Assembly (NCBI RefSeq): GCF_042683565.1
Contig: NZ_JBHUJW010000021.1
Location: 62,001-126,000 of the forward strand
Source of the DNA: Brevibacillus sp042683565
Lineage (GTDB): Bacteria; Bacillota; Bacilli; Brevibacillales; Brevibacillaceae
Reading direction: 5' to 3'
Length of the DNA stretch: 64,000 nucleotides
Below, piece after piece: positions 57,318 through 64,000 of the stretch. The notes beneath the pieces were generated by a model, which saw nothing but the letters and a program-made list of their open reading frames with translations, had not been told where the DNA came from and ran no database searches. Both the position numbers and the translations under genes were made by a program. Each line of letters begins with the position of its first letter. The stretch's first letter is position 1.

Positions 57318-57704
57318 ATGATTGTCGGGATCGGCGTTGATATGATCGAAATTGAGCGAATCTCCACTCTCGTCAAAAGGCAGCCGAAAGCGATTGGCCG
57401 CTTACTCACCCCCAGGGAGCAGCAGCTTTTGGCGGGAAAATCAGAGGCGAGGCAGGCAGAATACATAGCAGGTCGTTTCGCAGCCAAGGAAGCAGGGGCC
57501 AAGGCGCTCGGGACGGGGATCGGCGAGGCCGTCAGCTTTCTGGACATGGAAATCGTGCCGACCGATTCAGGCAAGCCGCAGCTGTCCTTCAGCCCGCACG
57601 TATACAGCCGGCTGGGTCTGAACCCGCAGCGCGTACGGGTGCACGTGAGCATCTCGCACAGCCAGTCTCATGCCATCGCCTATGTAGTCGTGGAAGAGTG
57701 TTAA
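57318..57704 (+). CDS. acpS: Holo-acyl-carrier-protein synthase AcpS
   Basis: A 128-residue phosphopantetheinyl transferase that activates ACP using CoA. Motifs: IVGIGVDMIEIERI with the Mg-binding Asp, RLLTPREQQLL, IAGRFAAKEAGAKALGTGIG with the Mg-binding Glu, and VHVSISHSQSHAIAYVV. ATG at 57318 starts the family-typical N-terminus; ACAGGAG is 10 bases upstream. First of the conserved acpS-ydcC-alr-ndoAI-ndoA order. Confidence 0.95.
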   Translation: MIVGIGVDMIEIERISTLVKRQPKAIGRLLTPREQQLLAGKSEARQAEYIAGRFAAKEAGAKALGTGIGEAVSFLDMEIVPTDSGKPQLSFSPHVYSRLGLNPQRVRVHVSISHSQSHAIAYVVVEEC

Positions 57705-57712
57705 ACTTGTCT

Positions 57713-57741
57713 GCATATTGGGACGAGGATGGACATACATT
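57713..57741 (+). promoter_or_regulatory. Sigma-E-like promoter of the ydcC-like gene
   Basis: GCATATT (57713-57719), a 14-base spacer and CATACATT (57734-57741) match the mother-cell sigma-E consensus (KMATATT, 13-15 bases, CATACAHT). It lies just after acpS and about 210 bases before the ydcC-like start. Confidence 0.7.
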
Positions 57742-57949
57742 TATATCGCGTAGATCAGGAGGGACTACCTGCTCTTACAGGAAGGGTAAGTCTGTAAGCC
57801 GATCGTGCGATATCGCGTCCTTCTCCAGAAAATGGTGCAGAACATAGACACGATGTGCGCTGCCAGAGGCGAAAGACTGACAGATTTCCCAGGAAATAGA
57901 CAGGGATGCCCTTCTTTGTCGAAAATGTTGACAAGGAGGAGTTCATTGA
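57742..57949 (+). other. Long leader of the ydcC-like gene
   Basis: No gene is supported here. The leader contains the hairpin CTTACAG/CTGTAAG (57774-57780, 57792-57798), a palindrome GCGATATCGC and a TTTCC/GGAAA stem nearer the start codon. It does not match a riboswitch class I know. A GACAAGGAGGAG ribosome site precedes the ATG. Confidence 0.4.
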
Positions 57950-58987
57950 ATGAAACGGGCAGCTTTACCACTGGTGTTATTGTTGGTCTTCACTCTGCTG
58001 CTCGGCGGCTGCTTTGGTCAAAAAACACCCGAAGACGTGGTGAGCGACTTGAGCGGTACGCTGGGAAAAATGACTGGCTACAAGTCTCAAGCCGTACTGA
58101 CCATGCAAACCGGCTCTACTCCCATGCAGTATGACGTGCAGGTATGGTACGAAAAACCGACCAACTACCGGGTAGCATTGACGTCCAAGCAGCGCGGCAT
58201 CACTCAGATCATCCTGCGGAACAGCGAAGGGGTGTTCGTGCTCACGCCGCATCTGAACAAGAGCTTCCGCTTCCAAAGCGGCTGGCCGGAAAACAACGGG
58301 CCGCTCTACCTGTACGAGACGCTTGCTCGCAGCATTATCGACGATACCGAGCGCCAGATGAAGATGGATGACAAGCAGTACGTGTTTGAAGTCAAAGCGA
58401 ACTACAGCGGCAATCGCTCCCTGACCAGACAAAAAATTTGGCTGACAGAAGATTTCAAACCGACGCACGCGGAAATTATGGATTCGAGTATGAATCCGCT
58501 TGTAAAGATTGACTTTTCTGAATTTGTGTTCAATCCATCCTTCGACAAGGATGCTTTTGACAAAGACCGCAACATGACCACCAGCTCGCTGCCTTCCATT
58601 CCGACCATGGCGCAGCCAAACATCGGGGCCGCGCAAGTGCCATCCAGCCAGTTCGGCGTCATCGTGCCGACCTATGTGCCCGAAGGCGTCCAGCAGGGCG
58701 ACATCGAACCGGTGACGCGCGATGGTCAGCGCACCGTCGTCCTCAGCTACAAAGGCTCCTATAACTACAAGCTGACCGAAGCGCGTCCGACTGCTACTTC
58801 TGTCTCCTACGAGCAAGGCATGCCGATCGATCTGGGCTTCACGATCGGGGTGCTGGCGCAGACGAATGACGGCCGCCGCTACCTCACATGGGAGCTGGAT
58901 GGCGTGGAGTTCATGCTGGCAGGAGATTTGCCGGAGGAAGAAATGGTCAAGGTCGCCCAGTCGACGTACGGCATCGGCGGCAAATAA
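57950..58987 (+). CDS. YdcC-like lipoprotein (LolA fold)
   Basis: A 345-residue lipoprotein with lipobox LLLGGC (Cys near 22) and a LolA/LppX-type beta sheet (KMTGYKSQAVLTMQTGSTPM, YDVQVWYEKPTNYRVAL, ILRNSEGVFVLTPHLNKSFR, RQKIWLTEDFKPTHAEI), then a second beta domain (VVLSYKGSYNYKLTEARP, YLTWELDGVEFMLAGDLPE). It corresponds to B. subtilis YdcC in position and type, a sporulation-linked protein of unclear action. It likely sits on the outer face of the mother-cell or vegetative membrane. The sigma-E-like promoter supports sporulation expression. Confidence 0.87.
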   Translation: MKRAALPLVLLLVFTLLLGGCFGQKTPEDVVSDLSGTLGKMTGYKSQAVLTMQTGSTPMQYDVQVWYEKPTNYRVALTSKQRGITQIILRNSEGVFVLTPHLNKSFRFQSGWPENNGPLYLYETLARSIIDDTERQMKMDDKQYVFEVKANYSGNRSLTRQKIWLTEDFKPTHAEIMDSSMNPLVKIDFSEFVFNPSFDKDAFDKDRNMTTSSLPSIPTMAQPNIGAAQVPSSQFGVIVPTYVPEGVQQGDIEPVTRDGQRTVVLSYKGSYNYKLTEARPTATSVSYEQGMPIDLGFTIGVLAQTNDGRRYLTWELDGVEFMLAGDLPEEEMVKVAQSTYGIGGK

Positions 58988-58998
58988 TCATCAATCGC

Positions 58999-59033
58999 AA
59001 AGAGGGGACGGTGCGCCGCCCTCTTTTTTTTGT
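58999..59033 (+). terminator. Terminator after the ydcC-like gene
   Basis: AAAGAGGGGACGG / CCGCCCTCTTT around GTGCG/GTGC-type loop bases, followed by T-run. Confidence 0.85.
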
Positions 59034-59195
59034 CCTTTTCCGCACTTGTGAGTGAAATGTGGAAGAAGCGGCGAAAAATTCCCTACAGTTTTCCATTTTT
59101 CTCAAACGGAAATCAAAAAAAGCCCATGTACACTATGGTTGTACCGAAAAATGGTGCAAGATACCAACCAAGTGATGAAAGGATGGAAGGATAAT

Positions 59196-60272
59196 ATGTT
59201 TAGCAAAGCAAAACTGGGAATGCTTTTGGGAACGATGGCGGCCGTGCTGAGTATCGGAAGTCTGGGCAGCGCGCTGGCAGCTGACACTACGCAAACACAA
59301 GCGCAAACACAAGATATCCATAAACCGGCAGATGTGAAATTCGGAGGCAAAATGCAGCACCGCGGCGGCTTCGGCATCTCCCACAAGGAAAACACCGAGC
59401 TGCTGTCCCTCTTGAAGCTGGATGCAGCCAAGCTGGAAGAACAGCTGAAAGCCGGGAAAACGCTGGCAGAGGTAGCACAAGCGCAAGGCGTATCGGAAGA
59501 CGATGTCATCGCCCTGCTGGTCAAACAGCAATCTGACAAACTGGCGGAAGCGGTGAAGGCTGGTAAGCTGACGCAGGAGCAAGCGGACAAAATGGGCGAA
59601 AAAGCCGCAGAGCGGATCAAGGCAGAACTGGAAAGCACCCATCAAGGCAGAGGGCCGGTCGGCTTCGGATTTGCCTATGACAAAAACGAAGAGCTGCTGT
59701 CTCTCTTGAAGCTGGATGCAGCCAAGCTGGAAGAACAGCTGAAAGCCGGGAAAACGCTGGCAGAGGTAGCACAAGCGCAAGGCGTATCGGAAGACGATGT
59801 CATCGCCCTGCTGGTCAAACAGCAATCTGACAAACTGGCGGAAGCGGTAAAAGCCGGCAAGCTGACGCAGGAGCAAGCGGACAAAATGAGCGAAAACGCT
59901 GCTGACCGCGTGAAAAAAATGGTGGAAGCCGCTCATCAGATGCGCGTTCACAAAGGCTTCGGCTTCGTCTTTGGCAAGAACGCAGACCTGCTGGCGCTGC
60001 TGAAGCTGGACGAAGCCAAGCTGCAGGAAGAGCTGAAAGCCGGAAAAACGCTGGCAGAGGTAGCGCAAGCACAAGGCGTATCGGAAGACGATGTCGTCGC
60101 CCTGCTGGTGAAGCAGCATGAAGAAAAGCTGGCGGAAGCAGTGAAGGCCGGCAAGCTGACCCAGGAAGAAGCAGACAAACGCAGCGCTGATCTGGAGAAG
60201 CTCGTGAAGCAAATGATCGAAAACAAGCATGAGAAAAAAGAAAGAACAGAAATCAAAGAAACCGCTGAATAA
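59196..60272 (+). CDS. Secreted protein with three 98-residue repeats
   Basis: A 358-residue exported protein: signal peptide 1-28 (MLLGTMAAVLSIGSLGSALA), a short Gln/Thr linker, three tandem repeats with a period of exactly 98 codons, and a Lys/Glu-rich tail. Each repeat has LLSLLKLDAAKLEEQLKAGK, TLAEVAQAQGVSEDDVIALL, VKQQSDKLAEAVKAGKLTQE and EQADKM, helical with heptad-like Leu/Ala spacing. Parts resemble the short helical repeats of DUF2680-like secreted proteins. Repeats 1 and 2 are nearly identical at DNA level. ATG at 59196 follows GATGGAAGGA. Function unknown; perhaps a wall-associated helical rod. Confidence 0.75.
   Translation: MFSKAKLGMLLGTMAAVLSIGSLGSALAADTTQTQAQTQDIHKPADVKFGGKMQHRGGFGISHKENTELLSLLKLDAAKLEEQLKAGKTLAEVAQAQGVSEDDVIALLVKQQSDKLAEAVKAGKLTQEQADKMGEKAAERIKAELESTHQGRGPVGFGFAYDKNEELLSLLKLDAAKLEEQLKAGKTLAEVAQAQGVSEDDVIALLVKQQSDKLAEAVKAGKLTQEQADKMSENAADRVKKMVEAAHQMRVHKGFGFVFGKNADLLALLKLDEAKLQEELKAGKTLAEVAQAQGVSEDDVVALLVKQHEEKLAEAVKAGKLTQEEADKRSADLEKLVKQMIENKHEKKERTEIKETAE
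59400..60182 (+). repeat. Internal tandem repeats (294-bp period)
   Basis: Repeat cores begin at 59400, 59694 and 59988. The first two share a 195-bp core in which I count five differences, all silent; the third is more diverged but keeps frame and period. This points to a recent duplication or gene conversion within the gene. Confidence 0.9.
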
Positions 60273-60288
60273 GCTGACCGAACCAACG

Positions 60289-60316
60289 AGGCAGGGACAA
60301 GGCTCCCTGCCTTTTT
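60289..60316 (+). terminator. Terminator after the repeat protein
   Basis: GGCAGGGA / TCCCTGCC with a 6-base loop and T5. Confidence 0.9.
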
Positions 60317-60399
60317 GCTGCCCGTCATGTTCCTTTGCACTTCCGCGCTTCTCGCTCTTCACTACCGGCTCGCTCCTAGGCAACTGCCCCTTTCGCGAA

Positions 60400-60427
60400 T
60401 TGACATGCGGCAGGCAAACGCGATACA
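60400..60427 (+). promoter_or_regulatory. Promoter of the 146-aa gene and alr
   Basis: TTGACA (60400-60405), a 16-base spacer, GATACA (60422-60427); with 17 bases the hexamer is ATACAG. Good -35, moderate -10. Confidence 0.6.
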
Positions 60428-60467
60428 GTCAAAGTAACTTCTATCGTAATGAGGTGGCATGCAGTTC

Positions 60468-60908
60468 ATGAAAAAACCGTCTACGGATGTTTTGTACGAG
60501 GAAGCATCCACGTACAAGGACATGCTCCTGCGCAAAAGCGTGCGGATGCGCGTCATGGAGACTGTCGTGTTTGTGCTGGGGATGCTCATTCTCGGGCAGA
60601 TCATTCCCAGCAACAACACAGCATTCAAGGTGCTCGCCTTTGCGATCGCGATTGCGGTCGTAGGTCTGTCGCCCCTGTTGTACAAAGCCATCCTGCGCCC
60701 TGTGTACAAGCTGACGAAAACCCACCTGATCATCTCGATGTCAGGCAAGGAAGCCAGCTATCCGCTGTCCGAAGTGGAGCAGATTTACGAAGGCCGCCAT
60801 TTCTACAGAGTGGGCGGAAAACGGGAGTCGCTGATGGTTTCCCGCGAATTTCTCAAGCACTTGAACGAACGTTTGTTTTACTATAACAAAGTGAACAAGA
60901 GGAGATAA
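60468..60908 (+). CDS. Two-helix membrane protein with PH-like C-terminus
   Basis: A 146-residue protein with two hydrophobic helices at about 28-45 and 53-75 (METVVFVLGMLILGQIIP, VLAFAIAIAVVGLSPLLY), then a cytoplasmic beta-rich part (KLTKTHLIISMSGKEASYPL, VEQIYEGRHFYRVGGKRESL) of the kind seen in bacterial PH-like proteins. ATG at 60468 fits GAGGTG better than the ATG at 60459, which is too close. It ends 2 bases before alr, so they are co-transcribed. Function unknown. Confidence 0.7.
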   Translation: MKKPSTDVLYEEASTYKDMLLRKSVRMRVMETVVFVLGMLILGQIIPSNNTAFKVLAFAIAIAVVGLSPLLYKAILRPVYKLTKTHLIISMSGKEASYPLSEVEQIYEGRHFYRVGGKRESLMVSREFLKHLNERLFYYNKVNKRR

Positions 60909-60910
60909 GC

Positions 60911-62158
60911 ATGAAACCGTTTTGTCGTGACACTTGGGTTGAGGTAAATCTGGACGCGATTTCGGCCAACGTGCAGACGTTCAGGAGGCATTTGCCGGCG
61001 TCGACCGGCATCATGGCAGTGGTAAAGGCCGATGGGTACGGCCACGGCGCAGTTGAGGTAGGCAGACAGGCGCTGCTGAGCGGGGCGGACTCGCTGGCGG
61101 TCGCCATGCTGGATGAAGCGATCGTCTTGCGCGAGGCGGGGATTGAGGCGCCGATTCTGGTGCTCGGCTATACGCCGGCCGAGTCCGTGGAGCCTGCCAG
61201 CCGGCTGCAGGTCGAACTGACGGCTTACGATCCGGACTGGATAGCCGCAGCGAACCGCGTGTTGCAAAAGGCAGACCTCGCGCCTGTCGGCATCCATATC
61301 AAGACGGACACCGGCATGGGACGTCTGGGCGTTCGCACAGTCGAAGAGCTGCTTCGCGTCACAGACACCATCGAGGCAAGCCCCAAGCTCACCTGGACCG
61401 GCATTTTTACCCACTTCGCCTGTGCCGATGAACCGGATACCACCCATGTGCGACGACAACACGAAACGTTTCAAAGCTTGCTCCAACCCCTCCGCGCGGC
61501 AGGCAAGCAGCTGCCGAAGGTTCACTGCTGCAATACGGCAGCGGCGATTGCTTTTCCCGAATGGGGGTATGATACGATCCGTTTGGGCATAGGTTTATAC
61601 GGATTATACCCTTCACCCTATATGAAAGAGCGTGCGGATGTGGCACTCGTACCGGCCCTTTCCCTGAAGACGCGGATCGCCCACGTGAAGACGGCGACCG
61701 AGCCGTCTACCGTCAGCTACGGCGCGACGTATACCGCCCAGCCTGGGGAGACGATCGCGACGCTCCCGATCGGATATGCAGATGGATATTCTCGCCTGTT
61801 GTCCAACCGGGGAGAAGTCTTGTACAATGGAACGCGTGCTTCCATTGTTGGCAGGGTTTGCATGGATCAGGTCATGGTGCGGATCGAGCAGGGAACTGTG
61901 CAGGTCGATGACGAAGTAGTCCTGTACGGCAGGCAGGGCGAAGACGAGATTTCGCTGGATGAGATAGCCGCCCTCATTGGCACGATCAATTACGAAGTGC
62001 CTTGCATGCTGAATTACCGCATCCCCCGTGTCTACTTCCGGAACGGTAGGCAGACAGGGGTGTTTCACCCGATCGCCGCGAAACATGCGCCCAAGGAGAG
62101 TGTAAATAACTGGCAAGCAAAAAACGGCAGGAATTTAGCTTTCGAGCGCGAATACTAG
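60911..62158 (+). CDS. alr: Alanine racemase
   Basis: A 415-residue PLP racemase supplying D-alanine for peptidoglycan. PLP Lys39 is in MAVVKADGYGHG; other motifs are IHIKTDTGMGRLG, the catalytic Tyr in VSYGATYTA and VGRVCMDQVMV. It is about 25-30 residues longer than usual, with a polar C-terminal tail (ESVNNWQAKNGRNLAFEREY) of unknown purpose. AGAGGAG upstream lies within the preceding gene. The location before ndoAI/ndoA matches Bacillus. Confidence 0.95.
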   Translation: MKPFCRDTWVEVNLDAISANVQTFRRHLPASTGIMAVVKADGYGHGAVEVGRQALLSGADSLAVAMLDEAIVLREAGIEAPILVLGYTPAESVEPASRLQVELTAYDPDWIAAANRVLQKADLAPVGIHIKTDTGMGRLGVRTVEELLRVTDTIEASPKLTWTGIFTHFACADEPDTTHVRRQHETFQSLLQPLRAAGKQLPKVHCCNTAAAIAFPEWGYDTIRLGIGLYGLYPSPYMKERADVALVPALSLKTRIAHVKTATEPSTVSYGATYTAQPGETIATLPIGYADGYSRLLSNRGEVLYNGTRASIVGRVCMDQVMVRIEQGTVQVDDEVVLYGRQGEDEISLDEIAALIGTINYEVPCMLNYRIPRVYFRNGRQTGVFHPIAAKHAPKESVNNWQAKNGRNLAFEREY

Positions 62159-62212
62159 GTAAGTGCAAAAAGCGGGGTTTTTTCCCTGCAAGGCGTACGG
62201 ACAGGTATATTT

Positions 62213-62241
62213 TTGCAATGGTTTCGACATAATGGTATTGT
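62213..62241 (+). promoter_or_regulatory. Promoter of ndoAI-ndoA
   Basis: TTGCAA (62213-62218), a 17-base spacer, TATTGT (62236-62241), in the 154-bp gap after alr. It would give the toxin-antitoxin pair its own transcript. Confidence 0.6.
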
Positions 62242-62312
62242 TCATACTGTCACAGGCAGGGGAACATGCTTAGCGGATGAAAGTTACGGTCATGGTTGGA
62301 GGTGGATTTGTC

Positions 62313-62591
62313 TTGTCGAAGTCAAACACGAAACGCATCATGATCAGTTTGCCACAACACTTGCTTCAAGAAGTGGACGGCGTGATTCAGAAGGAAAAAT
62401 CCAATCGCAGCGAATTCATTCGCCAGGCGATGCATCTGTATCTGAAGGAGCGTAAAAAACGCACAATCCGCGAAACGATGCAAAAAGGGTATATGGAGAT
62501 GGCGAAGATCAATCTGAAAATGGCATCGGAGGCTTTTGGCGCTGAGGAAGAGGCTGACCATACTCTTGTCCGCTTAGTTAGCGGGGTGTGA
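62313..62591 (+). CDS. ndoAI: EndoAI antitoxin (ribbon-helix-helix)
   Basis: A 92-residue antitoxin. The N-terminal ribbon-helix-helix is RIMISLPQHLLQEVDGVIQK, KSNRSEFIRQAMHLYLKERK; the C-terminal half (MQKGYMEMAKINLKMASEAF, TLVRLVSGV) is the toxin-binding segment and closely matches B. subtilis EndoAI. TTG at 62313 is chosen because GGAGGTGG lies upstream and the length then equals the family; an ATG 12 codons earlier overlaps the site. The toxin gene starts 3 bases after the stop. Confidence 0.93.
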   Translation: MSKSNTKRIMISLPQHLLQEVDGVIQKEKSNRSEFIRQAMHLYLKERKKRTIRETMQKGYMEMAKINLKMASEAFGAEEEADHTLVRLVSGV

Positions 62592-62594
62592 CCA

Positions 62595-62945
62595 GTGATT
62601 GTCAAACGTGGCGATGTATTTTTCGCGGACCTGTCACCGGTCGTTGGCTCTGAGCAAGGAGGCGTTCGGCCTGTTTTAGTTATTCAGAACGACATTGGAA
62701 ATCGATTTAGTCCGACGGTCATCGTCGCAGCCATAACGGCACAGATTCAAAAGGCCAAGTTGCCTACGCATGTTGAGATTGACGCAAAAACATATGGATT
62801 TGATCGTGACTCCGTCATTCTGTTGGAACAAATTCGGACCATTGACAAACAACGGCTGACCGACAAGATCACGCATCTCGACGACGAGATGATGGATCGG
62901 GTGAATGAATCCCTGCAAATCAGCCTGGGACTCATTGATTTTTGA
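62595..62945 (+). CDS. ndoA: mRNA endoribonuclease toxin EndoA (MazF)
   Basis: A 116-residue MazF-type toxin. VKRGDVFFADLSPVVGSEQGGVRPVLVIQNDIGN contains the conserved Arg of the active site, followed by TVIVAAITAQIQKAKLPTHV with the catalytic Thr, and SVILLEQIRTIDKQRL. It cuts mRNA at a short U-A-C-containing site in Bacillus relatives. GTG start. Neutralised by the upstream EndoAI. Confidence 0.95.
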   Translation: MIVKRGDVFFADLSPVVGSEQGGVRPVLVIQNDIGNRFSPTVIVAAITAQIQKAKLPTHVEIDAKTYGFDRDSVILLEQIRTIDKQRLTDKITHLDDEMMDRVNESLQISLGLIDF

Positions 62946-62973
62946 TACAATGGATCAGACCTTTGGAGAGGAA

Positions 62974-63005
62974 AAGCCACTTGAGTGAAGCAAGTGGTTT
63001 TTTTG
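62974..63005 (+). terminator. Terminator after ndoA
   Basis: AAGCCACTTG / CAAGTGGTTT with a 7-base loop and T-run. Confidence 0.9.
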
Positions 63006-63179
63006 CTGTTGGGCAGGGAAATCATGTATGCATAGCGAATGTGTGGTAGTAAATATTAGACAAAATGTGACACAATTTGATGAGGGCCGTTCATCCTTGT
63101 ACAGGCCTCGGTAGAGGTGTTTTATCCTTATCCATTTCATTTCTACCTACCTTGTGAGGGCGGAAGGAGTTTTTTGATT

Positions 63180-63584
63180 GTGGCAGATTTGTATCCTGAG
63201 ACAATCAAGATAGAGACAGAGTCGGATATTGTCGCAGCGAGGCAAGCAGGTCGAAATATGTCGCGGGAGCTGGGATTTGGCACGATTATGCAGTCTCGCA
63301 TGGCCACCTCCATTTCTGAATTGGCTCGCAATATTTTTTTGTATGCAGGCAAGGGAACGATTACGATATCGCCGATTGAGCGCGACGGGGCAATCGGCTT
63401 GCAAGTGACGGCAGTAGACCATGGACCAGGAATTGCAGACATTCGCAAGGCGCTGGAGGACGGCTACAGCACTTCCGGGGCCTTGGGGGCGGGACTGCCC
63501 GGTGTGAGGCGCATGATGGATGAATTCGACATCCAGAGTGTTCCCGGGGAAGGGACGCGGGTTCAGATCGTAAAATGGCGCTAG
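63180..63584 (+). CDS. rsbT: RsbT-like serine kinase / switch protein
   Basis: A 134-residue GHKL ATPase. Motifs: DIVAARQAGRNMSRELGFGT, the N-box ISELARNIFLYAGKG, VDHGPGI and GALGAGLPGVRRMMDEFDI. In B. subtilis RsbT phosphorylates RsbS/RsbR in the stressosome and then activates RsbU. GTG at 63180 gives the family length and has GGAAGGAG 10 bases away; TTG at 63174 is possible but close. The rsbR and rsbS genes that precede rsbT in Bacillus are absent. Confidence 0.9.
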   Translation: MADLYPETIKIETESDIVAARQAGRNMSRELGFGTIMQSRMATSISELARNIFLYAGKGTITISPIERDGAIGLQVTAVDHGPGIADIRKALEDGYSTSGALGAGLPGVRRMMDEFDIQSVPGEGTRVQIVKWR

Positions 63585-63606
63585 GTAACAGGGGAAGGTG
63601 AACGAG

Positions 63607-64000
63607 ATGATGACCCGGGGTATTGAGGAAGAGTATCTGCGACTTCTCCGGGACTATTTCGCAGGCCAGGGTGAGGACAAGCTGTACGATGCCCAGCAGC
63701 TGGGCAAATGGCTTTTGCTGCAGGATTTCTCACCTGAAGAGCTGATCGACCTGCACGGAAGAGCGCTGGAGAAGTTCGGAGACGTTCCGGAATTCGTGCG
63801 GGCGTCCTTCACCATTTTGACAGAATTGATGATCGAATACGGCAATGAGCACCGGGCCGTGACGAGCCTGCGAAGCAAGCACAAGCAGCTGCAATCGGAG
63901 ATGGCGGTAGCGTCTGCCATGCAGAAATCACTTTTGCCGCGCGAGCTTCCGTCCACTCCGGAAGTGGACATCGGATTGATCAGCGTGGCGGCCAAGCAGA
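63607..64000 (+). CDS. rsbU: RsbU-like PP2C phosphatase, 3' truncated
   Basis: The first 131 codons of a gene cut by the window edge. Residues 1-85 form the helical RsbT-binding domain (EEEYLRLLRDYFAGQGEDKL, YDAQQLGKWLLLQDFSPEEL, LHGRALEKFGDVPEF), followed by the linker helix and the start of the PP2C domain (EMAVASAMQKSLLP, EVDIGLISVAAKQ). When bound by RsbT, RsbU dephosphorylates an RsbV-type anti-anti-sigma factor. AAGGTG is the ribosome site; the second codon is also ATG. Confidence 0.88.
   Translation, partial: MMTRGIEEEYLRLLRDYFAGQGEDKLYDAQQLGKWLLLQDFSPEELIDLHGRALEKFGDVPEFVRASFTILTELMIEYGNEHRAVTSLRSKHKQLQSEMAVASAMQKSLLPRELPSTPEVDIGLISVAAKQ

Noticed and set aside
59400..60182. Direct repeats as a possible CRISPR array
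   Set aside because: The repeat period is 294 bp, in frame and coding; there are no short repeats with unique spacers and no cas genes nearby.
1..64000. tRNA, rRNA, transposase, integrase, prophage or attachment-site sequences
   Set aside because: I looked for cloverleaf-like segments, rRNA cores, DDE or recombinase motifs and flanking repeats, and found nothing supportable.

Overview
The window looks like chromosome of a spore-forming, aerobic, fairly GC-rich Firmicute. Brevibacillus or a close Paenibacillaceae relative is the best inference. The evidence is strong Shine-Dalgarno sites with frequent GTG/TTG starts, U-tailed terminators, two S-box (SAM-I) riboswitches, RNase J, bacilliredoxin, a gamma-type spore protein, a sigma-E-like promoter, and the acpS-ydcC-alr-ndoAI-ndoA-rsbT-rsbU order known from Bacillus. 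I saw no rRNA, tRNA, insertion sequence, prophage or CRISPR array. The first gene is cut at its 5' end and the last at its 3' end.

Layout. 1-7.2 kb: an ArsR-like regulator, an MFS exporter divergent from an SgrR-type regulator, a YdjM-like membrane protein, an S33 peptidase-like hydrolase and a large anchored protein of unknown function. 7.5-11 kb: a LysR regulator, a citrate synthase and the Old Yellow Enzyme NamA. 11-14.5 kb: a MoxR/DUF58/DUF4129 operon. 14.7-18.1 kb: a NarL-type two-component pair and a membrane protein with a degenerate HD-GYP domain. 18.3-24.9 kb: the most unusual part, two SipW-type signal peptidases with four TasA/camelysin-like proteins (one fused to a beta-helix), a Pro/Thr/Ser-rich secreted protein and a small acidic secreted protein. 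Four of its transcription units share a promoter-proximal element. 24.9-39.4 kb: S-box-controlled metY, rhodanese, SCO, RNase J, bacilliredoxin, aldo/keto reductase, MFS, LCP, a WYL regulator divergent from a FUSC transporter, and S-box-controlled metNPQ. 39.8-44.8 kb: an OppA-type lipoprotein, two small proteins (one with an apparent ATC start), a cell-wall amidase and a GerMN lipoprotein. 45-53.3 kb: the pstSCAB operon, a chemoreceptor, and a second pstB followed by an ArsB-type transporter; pstS and the second pstB have matching Pho boxes. 53.3-56 kb: a GMC oxidoreductase module. 56-64 kb: an ArsR regulator, a glutaredoxin, a gamma-SASP, acpS, a ydcC-like lipoprotein under a sigma-E-like promoter, a three-repeat secreted protein, alr, the ndoAI/ndoA toxin-antitoxin pair, rsbT and the start of rsbU.

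How the parts fit. Methionine and cysteine supply (metY, metNPQ) answers to SAM through two riboswitches. Phosphate uptake, and probably arsenic tolerance through pstB2-arsB, answers to PhoP. The SipW/TasA cluster has what a surface-fibre system needs: dedicated signal peptidases, several SipW-type substrates and accessory secreted proteins. The two-component pair and the degenerate HD-GYP protein just upstream are its most obvious candidate regulators, but that link is inference.
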